DNA of 64,000 nt, taken from NCBI RefSeq assembly GCF_964019385.1, contig NC_088645.1:13321638-13385637 (forward strand). The letters are read 5' to 3'. The stretch is from Sycon ciliatum. Its lineage: Eukaryota; Porifera; Calcarea; Leucosolenida; Sycettidae. The position numbers and the translations under genes were made by a program. Positions 55,903-64,000 of this stretch are shown here, piece after piece. The notes beneath the pieces are model-generated. The model was given only the letters and a program-made list of their open reading frames with translations, had not been told where the DNA came from and made no database searches. The first letter of the stretch is position 1; each line of letters begins with the position of its first letter.

Positions 55903-57262
55903 GTAAGCACTGCTCTGTCTACATGTATACTTACCCCCCTCGTTATAGCGATACTTACTTGTTTCGTATCCTCTTGTCTTACCCTGCTTCCGTATTCGTG
56001 ACACTAATAGTGTTTGTGTGCGCTCATGCTTGGTTTTACAGATGACGTATGTATGAAGGTCTGGAGCTAGCTGCCGTCTTCGGGATGTGCCATTTGTTTT
56101 CAAAATTATTTGTAAGTACTTGTAACAGGCGTAGTGTAGTAACTGTGTATGCAGTGTAGTAACAGTGTGTGGTGTTTTGTGATGGTCCTGAGCGGTCGTA
56201 ATGTGTTTTGTGATGGTCCTGAGCAGTCGTAACGTGTTGGGCTACTGAAGTACACTGCATGAAGGGGTATGTGTGGGTGCTTCGACATATTCTCGTGCTT
56301 CCTAAACCCTAGATACGTGTATAGCACTATAACCTAGATGTGTGTGTGTGCGTGTGTGCGTGTGTGTGTGTCCGCGCATGCGTGCGTGTGCGTGCATTGT
56401 GTTCTCTTCTACAGACTCATCCAAGTCCATTTAAATAAAAGTGTATTATAGTGAACAGTATTGTGTTTTGTTACAGTGAATATGTGGGGAATGGTGGATA
56501 TGCCTTAGTGTGACTGGATACCCGCGGGTTGTGACTCTTTGCTGGTCACTCTGAATTCTCCAGTATAGATTCGATGCAGTGCAGAGGGGATTTGTGGTGC
56601 GTAGCAACACTGCTTCACTGTGACACCCCTTCAATAATTGTTTTGATGCATGATACTCCGGGCGTAGCCGGTTGATTCTAACTGTATCCCGATCAAAATA
56701 GAAATATGCATCTAATGCACCTGCATGGACAGTAGGCATTTCCCAAATCGGCTGGCCGACAAATTCGCCGAAAAAAGTGGTTTTGAAGAAATCACCCATC
56801 TTTTCGCCGAATTTTCAAATTTCGCATGTTGAATTCGCCGAAAATCGATGTTTCAGTGCTTCAACAGAGTGTGCTTGTGTGTAAATGTACATGACGTAAT
56901 GGGACTTCAAGTACTACGTTGAGCCGAATTCTGATCTTGGGGCTCATAATATGGCCGATTTTGAACATTCTCTTAACCGATCGAAAAACCGATTAGGCAT
57001 GCTCTGTATGGGCAACTTGTCAATCAGTGCACATCTACGATGTGCGAATAAAACGAATGCACGGAACGTGAACTTGTTTGCTGGACATCTACGAAGTGCG
57101 AATCAGGGAGTAGTATAATGACACGTGTACTAGTACACCTTGTGTTGCACTGCATCTTTTCCACACGCATAGGACCACTGAAGGTCACATGCTCCGCGTG
57201 CGTATGCGCGCATGCGCAATATGTCATTCGCTGCATGCAATGCACATCTATGATGTGCGAAT

Positions 57263-57293
57263 CAGGGAATAGTACGTATTTTACTACTCCCTG
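57263..57293. mobile_element. CAGGGAGT micro-element, right arm
   Basis: Exact mirror of 42464-42494, with its 8-bp duplication. Confidence 0.85.
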
Positions 57294-57376
57294 GTGCGAA
57301 TGCACCGAACGTGCACAAGTGCACGTTCGCCATCAATGGCGAAAAGAACCTTTATGGCACATTTATGACATGGCAG

Positions 57377-57578
57377 GGCCAAAGGTCGAACCCTGGGGGA
57401 GTCCCGGGGCCAGACCAAGCGCGCCCGACACAGTGTGCCTTATTTAACCCAAAGGTCAAAGGTCAAACCCTGGGGGAAGTCCCGGGGCCAGACCCAGCAC
57501 GACCAACACAGTGTGCCTTATTTGGCCCAAAGGTCAAAGGTCAAAAAGTGGGCCAGAACCTGCCCCGCACTAACTACT
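57377..57578. promoter_or_regulatory. Right terminal region with DR1 sites
   Basis: Mirror of the left terminus. AGGTCAAAGGTCA at 57453-57465 and 57531-57543. Confidence 0.5.
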
Positions 57579-57584
57579 CACGTG
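57579..57584. other. Right 6-bp target duplication CACGTG
   Basis: Matches 42173-42178. Collapsing the two copies gives an eight-base segment (CACGTGAT) between CGTAG and AAACC, exactly as long as the segment (CGCACCCT) in the uninterrupted paralogue. Confidence 0.7.
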
Positions 57585-58012
57585 ATAAACCTAAAAAAAT
57601 TCAAAAATTGACTTGGGTCTGTGGGAGTCCGTGAAAGAACGCCCACTCGTTCCGTTGTGACAGATTCCAGGGCCACGTTGAGGGGCCCTACCCCACCACC
57701 AATGGCTGCTTCTGGACTTGTTTTAGGTTTGGGTCCCGCGCACGGACAGAATGGGCACGAAAATGTCAAAAAAATGTAAATGCATTTGTTTGGCTCCTGG
57801 GTGGCTCGCACACCGTAGCACTATGCCGGAAATTTGAGTTTTTCCGGCCTGGAAAGCCTGTCAGTGAGGCGCAAGAACTTGTAAATCATGTCCTGAGGGC
57901 CAGCATAGTGGCAGGAGTGTGTGGTCAAAATTTCACTCAAATCCACTGAGAAACACCAAAGTTACGGTCAATTGAATGCCATATGAAATTTTTGGGTGAT
58001 GTGCCCCCTTAA
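57585..58012 (+). mobile_element. TTAA-type element, right half (interrupted)
   Basis: Continues the element begun at 41549. Starts ATAAACCTAAAAAAATTC and ends GGGTGATGTGCCCCCTTAA. Confidence 0.75.
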
Positions 58013-59029
58013 TAAAGGGGGCAGCCTACCCATAAATTTCATATGGCATTCAATTGACCGTAACTTTGGTGTTTCTCAATGGATTTGAGTGAAATTTTGA
58101 CCACACACTCCTGCCACTATGCTGGCCCTCAGGACATGATTTACAAGTTCTTGCGCCTCACTGACAGGCTTTCCAGGCCGGAAAAACTCAAATTTCCGGC
58201 ATAGTGCCACGGTGTGCGAGCCACCCAGGAGCCAAACAAATGCATTTACAATTTTTCACATTTTCGTGCTCATTCTGTTCGTGCGCGGGACTCAAACCTA
58301 GAACAAGTCCAGAAGCAGCCATGGGCGATGGGGTAGGGCCCCTCAACGAGGCCCTGGAATCTGTAACAAAAGGAAAGAGTGGGCGTTCTCCCACACACTC
58401 CCACAGACCCAAGTCAATTTTTAAATTTTTTTAGGTTTAGGGTGCGCTACGAGGTCGTACCTTTGATACAACATCCAGTGCTGGGACCTCCACAGCAAGC
58501 CATTTCCACAGCGCTGCACACCAAATCCAGGATACCCTCAGAAACCGGCAAAGACTACCACTCACGTTTCACTACTGCCTAGTACTGAATCCTACCTGAC
58601 TTCTTGACACGACTCAAACTTGCCAAAGTCTCAAAATCAATGTCAACTACAATAATCAAGCCACATATCGGCAACGTCACGAGGGTGCTGGCAAAAGTCC
58701 TGCTGCACAGCCCAATACGTGGCTCAAAAACCTGATTTTTTGGACTTGGAGCAAAATTCTGCACACTTTCACGTGTTTCCATGATACGACAAGTTGCTCA
58801 CGGTCTGCTCACATTCAAATACAGTGCTGCCAACAAATGACAGCGTGCAACAAAAAAATCTTTCCTTGCAAGGGCACATTTTCGGCCATAACTCTTGAAC
58901 GGCCAGTCAGATCGGGACACAATTTTCAGAGAATTTGCAGCTATTCATGCTCTTTCAACTGACGTAGCACTCAATATGAATTTACAAATTCGATTTTTCA
59001 GCGAATTTTTGGGTAGTCTGCCACCTTAA
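58009..59029 (-). mobile_element. TTAA-type element, uninterrupted neighbour copy
   Basis: Inverted copy of the interrupted element: TTAATAAAGGGGGCAGCC ... GGCTGCC-type end GTAGTCTGCCACCTTAA. It contains the continuous junction (reverse strand CGTAGCGCACCCTAAACC) that gives the empty site for the palindrome. Some weak frames; no transposase seen. Confidence 0.75.
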
Positions 59030-59216
59030 TTCGGTGGCACGAAATTATAGGTCGGGCGAGGAAATTTCGACGAAAAATGGAAAAGAGACAAACCCTTAGC
59101 CGACGTATAGCGACACCAAATTGCAGAATTTCGTCGTTCTTGAAGAACTCATAACAGAAATAAGGTGAAAGGTGACTACTGAATCCTCGAGTAAAAAAAA
59201 AAAAAAAAAGTAAATT

Positions 59217-59290
59217 ATCGTGTCCGTTCCCGAAGGTAACTCACGACGGCCGCTAACACCCGATAAACCCTATAAACCCGAATCCTCGAG
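59217..59290 (+). repeat. Repeat D copy
   Basis: Preceded by a run of A (59191-59210) and GTAAATTATCGTGTCCGTTC. Shortened relative to 59930-60060. Confidence 0.6.
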
Positions 59291-59439
59291 TGCGACGTCT
59301 AATTCCTTACTCAGAGAATGCGTGAGACTGGCAAGCAGTGTATACACATATATTTACATGCAAACGATCATAATGTTGAGAATTCCATGAGAAAAGTGCA
59401 CAAATTTAAAGGGTGCATCTGAAAAATAGAATTTGTGTT

Positions 59440-59880
59440 TCATTTATTTATTTATTTCACTCAACTCCTGGTTCATGACCAATTGGCACGCAAAGTGCGA
59501 GAGAGGGTTGATAGCCAACCACGGCAAGAAAATAAAGGAAAGGAATAAAGAAAAAGAGAAGAAAGAAGGATAGACAAGAATCCAGCAAGGATATCCTATT
59601 GCACAATCGTACTAAATTATGCGATCAGTGTTCCGAAGTGATTTTTCAAATCTGGCGGCTCGACTGAATGGAGAGTCTTGGAGTCTGTCTGAAAATGCAG
59701 GCTGTGATGCACTCCTACAACTAGGGTTCAGAGTTCTCGCCAAGGAGAAGGTCTTATAGCCATGGGATTTTTCTCTTGACAAACGCCCTGAGGCCCACAG
59801 CCACGGCTTTGCCAATTGTTCGCCGAGAGGTTCTTCCTTTCGCCACGTTCCATGGTTTCCAAAACAACTTTCCCACAACC
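59440..59880 (-). pseudogene. 3' end of a LINE (tentative)
   Basis: On the minus strand a frame (59878-59612) ending ARFEKSLRNTDRII is followed by a 3' UTR and an (AAAT)n tail at about 59440-59460. RT core absent, so only the LINE-like architecture supports this. Confidence 0.35.
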
Positions 59881-59929
59881 ATGGTTTTACCCGTGTGTGT
59901 GTGTGTGTAAAAGTAAAAGTAAATTATCG

Positions 59930-60060
59930 TATCCGTTCCCGAAGGGAACTCACGACGGCCGCTAACACCCGATAAACCCTAGCGGCAGATGCAGCGCCTA
60001 ACGGTGGGGGTGAGTGGGTAGGTCTCACAACCACTAGCACTAGTGCCGAAAGCGACCCCA
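59930..60060 (+). repeat. Repeat D copy (longest)
   Basis: Includes GTATCCGTTCCCGAAGGGAA, AACACCCGATAAACCCTAGC and GCAGCGCCTAACGGTGGGGG. Preceded by (TAAAAG)n and (GT)n. Confidence 0.65.
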
Positions 60061-60164
60061 TTAGCTGCATCCATGCACCCCTTGTGCCTGGCCACAAGTT
60101 CCCAGTTGACTGTGGGTAGCAGCACGGCTGGAAAAACCGCTCCTGTGTGTGTGTGAATCCCCTG

Positions 60165-60202
60165 TATTTAGAAAAGCGATCTTGTCAGCTTTTCTATTAT
60201 TG
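60165..60202 (+). repeat. Left end of repeat H next to gypsy pol
   Basis: TATTTAGAAAAGCGATCTTG ... CTATTATTG, the hairpin end of repeat H (as at 35905 and 37761). The gypsy sequence begins directly after it. Confidence 0.65.
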
Positions 60203-62306
60203 ACAATAGTTTGGTCCTGAGGTAGACAACTCCCATGTTGTCGGTGTAGAGTTGAAAGTGGCGAAATAGGTAGACTCGCCAGCACTGCAGGGCGTACACT
60301 ACAGCCAAAGTTTCTCGCTCGGCGGCCGTGTAATTCCGTTCGGCAGAAGACAGCTTTCGGCTCACGTAAGCCACAGGATGCCAGGACTGGTCCTCTGCTT
60401 GCTGCGTTAAGACTCCTGCCACAGCAAAGTCACTTGCGTCAGTCTCAACGCGGAAATCCTGACTGACTTTTGCTAGTCGCAACACTGGTGCATCCAGCAG
60501 AGCAGACTTCAATCGCTCAAATGCCTCCTGTCGAGTCTGATTCCACTCGAAGCGCACATGTTTCCCTGTCAGTTCCTCCAGGGGTTTGGAGATGGCCGAG
60601 AAATGGTTAATGAACCTTCGAAAGTAATTAGCGAATCCCAGAAACTGTCTTACGTGCGTGACCGTCGTCGGGACAGGCCAGTTATGCACGGCCTTGATCT
60701 TCTCTGGATCTGGAGAAATGCATTGGCCGTCTATCTGGTGCCCAAGAAACAGAACGTCTGTCCGGCCGAATTCACATTTAGACGGTTTGCAATATAGCTC
60801 ATTCCTCCTGAGGGCGTTTAAGATGGTTCTGACATGATCGAGGTGCTCCTCCCATGATTTGCTGAATATGAGGATATCGTCTAGAAACACCACAACGAAT
60901 TTACGCAGGTATGGCTGGAGGACACTGTTCATCAAGGTTTGGAATGTTGCTGGGGCATTTGTTAGGCCGAAACCCATCACTGTGAACTGAAAGTGACCGA
61001 ATGGGGTATTTATTGCTGTCTTCGGAATATCTGTTTCTTCTATTCGAATCTGATTGTAACCGGACCTCAGATCTAGCTTGGTGAAATACGCACTGCCTTG
61101 GACGGTATCAAAGAGGTCGTCAATATTCGGTAAGCATGCCTTGTTCTTAATGGTTATGCGGTTTAGCTCACGCCAGTCGCATACCATTCGAAGTGTTCCA
61201 TCCGCCTTCTTTACGAAGAACACAGGGGCTCCGTATGGGGATTTGCTGGGCTGGATGAATCCTCTACGGAGCAGCTCGGTGAGCTGAGCTTGAAGCTCAT
61301 CCATCTCTGGTTTTGGTAAACGATATGCTGCACGAGATGGCGGTTTAGCTCCTTCTCCCGTTTTTATCTCGTGATCTGCGCCTCTTCTGGGTGGCAGCTT
61401 GTTTGGAAGCTCATCGGGAAAGACGTCCCCGAACTCCTTCAGCAGGTCCTTGAAATCCTTCTGATCCTCCCTACCCGGACTATCCACCGTCTGTGGCTCG
61501 TCCGGATCTGCTGTCACATACGCTAGGATTCCTTCTGCGCCACCTCTCATTGCATGCCTAGCCTGCTTCCCTGAGATGAGGAAAGTCTCGATCGGTGGGT
61601 TGGATTTGTCCGTGCCATCACTTTCACTCGGTTGACAGATGATGGGTCCACCCTCCAGCTTGATTTCATTGGTACGAAAATTGATCTGTGGGTTCGTCCG
61701 GGTCAGCCATGGTTTGCCGAGGATCACGTCATACCGCGTCATAGGGAATACTAGGAACTGTTGGTGCTCGCTAAAGTCGCCGACTACGGTCTTCAAGCTG
61801 TCCGTTTTCGTAATAGGCTGTGAGCGGACCGATCCATCAGCAAGTGTGAAGTTCAGGACGTCGCTACCGGTTGTTGTGGAGATGTTGTGCTTCTTGACAA
61901 GGTCAGTTGAAATGAAGTCGTGGGTTGACCCAGAATCCAGTAGCATGGTAACGCGACGTCCATTTATCTTGCCCTGGACGCGCATTAGGTCGTGTTCGTT
62001 GTCGGCGGAAATGCTCCCTGTGCTGGCGGTTACTTCATTAGGCCGGCCAACAGTATCAGGTGACGAATGCTTGACAGGCGAGGCTTGAATTTCGGTCTCC
62101 TCGAGGCGTGGTTCCTCATTTGCTAAGGGGCTGAATTTGTTCTGAACTTTGATTCGTGGCCTATTCCTGGGTGCTCTCGTGTTCGCCAGTAGTCGCACTC
62201 CCTTCCTTACTGGCGTCCATCGTTTAAAGAAGGCTTGCTTGTGGCGTTCCTCCCTCCTTCTGGACAGAATCTGGCAATATGGCCGGGTTTCCTGCAGGTG
62301 AAACAC
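60203..62306 (-). pseudogene. Ty3/gypsy pol fragment (protease, RT, partial RNase H)
   Basis: Minus-strand frame open from 62306 to 60168. Order: retropepsin with LLDSGSTHDFIS, RT with FFVKKADGTLRMVCDWRELN, GFGLTNAPATFQ and the catalytic VVFLDDILIFS, then RNase H with ETDASDFAVAGVLTQ and YTDNMGVVYLRTK. There it stops: the remaining RNase H, the integrase and the LTR are absent, and the last ~12 codons belong to repeat H. The catalytic motifs seen are intact, so truncation is recent or the frame has been spared. Chromovirus-like by RT wording; clade not certain. Confidence 0.85.
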
Positions 62307-62500
62307 AGCCTTGAACGACCCTCTGGCTCCCTGGTTTCTCTCCCACCGGATGGTGTTGGTTGGCTTGACCAGGGTCCAGGCTGGCGCCTCTGATGCCCTG
62401 GTGCGCGCACTGCCTTGGCGTAGCTTGCTTGGGCTAGCCGCATCGACTGGTCTGCTGAGACCGCAGCTACTCCATGGCTCCTACCATCGCGTGGCCCGCC
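62207..62500 (-). pseudogene. Ty3/gypsy gag C terminus
   Basis: Frame overlapping the start of pol in another phase. Contains a CCHC knuckle LCFTCRKPGHIARFCPEG. The overlap would suit gag-pol frameshifting or reflect an indel. The upstream gag is missing; sequence beyond about 62500 is repeat H. Confidence 0.7.
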
Positions 62501-62502
62501 GC

Positions 62503-62572
62503 GTGCGTGTGCATGGTAGACATTTCGTTGCAGCCTTTTCGGATGTGCATGCACGAGGAACTTCCTTCACAT
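62503..62572 (+). repeat. Inner piece of repeat H flanking gypsy gag
   Basis: TTCGGATGTGCATGCACGAG and GAACTTCCTTC match repeat H (about 37996-38020). In complete copies only ~200 bp separates this from the hairpin end; here 2.3 kb of gypsy sequence takes that place. Confidence 0.6.
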
Positions 62573-62810
62573 ATCTACCTTTCGTGCAGCCATGGAGATA
62601 CCCCCCCCCCCTCCCGGTGCGTCTGCCCAGACTCCCAGACCCACGGTCGGACGAGCTGCCCAGGCCTCACCACCACTGCCGCTTCTGTGCTGCCTTCTCG
62701 ATACATGCGTATAAGTATACACTTTATATAATGTGCACATTCACATGTCTGAAGGTTTGGGGTTTTTCAATAAAAAGTAAATAAAATAAAATCACTGGTA
62801 GCGGTGCGAT

Positions 62811-63770
62811 CTAGAAAGGCAGATCTGGCAGCACGGATTTTCTTGCGATAAATGTTCCAGGATACACAGCACGCTGCATTTGCTTCAGTTGATTGTGGAT
62901 TGCGCAGATATAAGCACGATACAGCCTATTCTGTCGCCGTTGAAACAGGCGCAGGTCAGGTGTGTACCAAGTCTGCTTTCGCTGATCATGCTTACGCGTC
63001 CAGGTTGATGGCCTTTCAACTAAGTTTAACAAATGGGATTCCCATGCTTTCCAAGAAGCATCAACTGTTTCACAACCGTAGAGGCGCTCAAGAAATCGTT
63101 CCCTTTCCATCAGGACAAGAAGCCAATTGAAATCAACTATTCGATGCAGTAGATTTGTCCGCTGTGGTGCTGGTGCACGTAGTGTAAGAGAATCGATAAC
63201 TGGGCAGTGGTTTGACAGGGGTGAGAGAGTGGTGGTTGAGGAGACAATATCTGGAATATTGGTTGCTACGACGTCAAGTAAAAAAGTGCAACCACTGCGC
63301 CAATTGGGGACGTGTGCCATCATTATTTATAACAGTGAATCCATACTGCACAAACGCCGATTGCCAAGCTCTACCACTACTGTCAGTGACGTCAGAGTCT
63401 TTGCATGGAGAATTCCTTGCGTTGAAGTCACCTAACACTACACAGTTGTGGTCATCAAATAAATTAGAAAGCTGATTAAACAAACTCGTAATTTTGGCAA
63501 TGGGTTGCCGTGGAGGTCTGTACCATTCAGAGTCACGAAGAGAGGTCTTCCAGGAAGCTGTATTTCAATAATTTGCATTTTCACAGCTGTTATTACCAGG
63601 CTGTGGGCGAATGCTGCAGCTGAACTCTTCCTTAATAAAATAGCACAACTCCACCTCCACCTAGTTAGGACCATGGCAGAGATGTGCTGGCTCGGTCAAA
63701 ACGATGCAACCTGAAGCCTGGGATAGCAATAGCAGCATTTGGTATGGTGGGGTTCAGCCATGTTTCTGAC
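62811..63770 (-). pseudogene. LINE endonuclease relic
   Basis: Minus-strand pieces in three frames: CVVLGDFNARNSPCKDSDV (the GDFN motif), then FLLDVVATNIPDIV and LSNHCPVIDSLTL (an SDH-like motif), then a basic linker (RRQNRLYRAYICAIH). These are the order and motifs of an AP-endonuclease of a LINE with frameshifts. No RT follows before 62810. Confidence 0.65.
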
Positions 63771-64000
63771 TCTTGGCCCTGTGGACGCGGGCAAGAGCAT
63801 CATCGAGCTGCCTCTAGCTTGTCCAGCTTGACGACGAGGACGGACTTGCTGGGGTAAGATGCGAATGCACTTTACGTGAGACTTTCCGTGGATCGATTAA
63901 GTTTTTACTTACGTAACTACGTTAACTACGTTATGCAGAACCTGAAATACTGATTTCAACACATGTTTAGTCTGACACTTGTAGTGCGCCAGAATGCACG
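63771..64000. other. Window end, nothing recognised
   Basis: No supported feature. TACGTAACTACGTTAACTAC direct repeats near 63912. Confidence 0.4.

Larger units (their letters stand above)
42179..57578. mobile_element. Giant palindromic Maverick/Polinton-like element (15,400 bp)
   Basis: Left arm 42179-49874, centre 49875-49882, right arm 49883-57578. All paired ORFs obey x+x'=99757, so the arms are co-linear without indels, and paired ORF translations are identical. The element begins AGTAGTTAGTGCGGGGCAGG and ends in its reverse complement. AG/CT ends, 6-bp duplication and about 15 kb length are known Maverick/Polinton traits. The hallmark genes (integrase, PolB, protease, ATPase, capsid) are absent. 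Each arm holds five candidate genes, a minisatellite and older insertions. Transposition would need proteins supplied in trans. Alternatives: assembly folding of an element with long inverted ends, or a different integrase-type family. Confidence 0.75.

Noticed and set aside
42179..57578. Simple sequencing or assembly artefact as the full explanation of the palindrome
   Set aside because: Not excluded for the internal fold, but the outer borders coincide with AG/CT ends, a 6-bp repeat and an empty-site paralogue, which an artefact would not produce.
60168..62554. Complete LTR retrotransposon
   Set aside because: No LTR, primer-binding site or integrase; both sides are repeat H.

Overview
The window is animal nuclear DNA, most likely from a repeat-rich aquatic invertebrate. 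Evidence: a spliced secreted host gene with tiny phase-1 exons, CR1/Jockey-like and Penelope-like retroelement debris, Ty3/gypsy pol, P-like THAP and hAT-like DNA elements, long CT/GA microsatellites, and no bacterial gene layout. The phylum cannot be fixed from sequence alone. 

Layout. 1-1.1 kb: nested short inverted-repeat elements. 1.1-5.5 kb: a nearly full-length non-LTR retrotransposon (gag-like ORF1, endonuclease, reverse transcriptase; one frameshift) with an (AAAC)n tail. 5.5-14.1 kb: broken retroelements, among them a reverse-transcriptase pseudogene split by two blocks of nested insertions. 14.66-28.23 kb, minus strand: one host gene, nine exons that join in phase into a 317-residue secreted protein with a signal peptide, three sushi (CCP) domains and a four-Cys C-terminal domain; its introns hold a THAP-carrying P-like element, an hAT-like MITE and others. 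28.2-33 kb: LINE scraps and one possible host exon. 33.1-35.3 kb: a nest of elements inside elements. 35.9-39.9 kb: two tandem copies of a ~2 kb repeat, with a third inverted copy at 11.1-13.0 kb. 39.9-41.1 kb: a composite repeat array. 59.0-64 kb: repeats, a Ty3/gypsy pol fragment enclosed by pieces of the ~2 kb repeat, and an endonuclease-bearing LINE relic.

The main discovery is at 42,179-57,578: a 15,400-bp element that is one giant palindrome (two 7,696-bp arms, 8-nt centre). Every ORF pair obeys x + x' = 99,757, so the arms have no relative indels, and the compared ORF translations are identical. It begins 5'-AG and ends CT-3', is flanked by CACGTG on both sides, and lies inside a TTAA-type element whose uninterrupted neighbour (58,009-59,029) shows the empty site. 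Size, AG/CT ends and a 6-bp duplication are those of Maverick/Polinton elements, but no integrase, protein-primed polymerase, protease, ATPase or capsid gene is present. Each arm instead carries a TFIIB-like factor, a 257-residue unknown protein, a small possibly myristoylated ORF, a protein with eight HR-x-x-x-PA repeats plus a RING-H2 domain, and a spliced zinc-finger gene. I infer a non-autonomous, Maverick-like element that may have arisen by fold-back (copy-back) replication. Assembly folding of a normal element with long terminal repeats remains the main alternative.

Two short-element families are also well supported. One has CAAGAGT ends and 7-bp duplications. The other is a set of 27-43-bp palindromes with CAGGGAGT ends and perfect 8-bp duplications; one is proven by an empty copy next to it.
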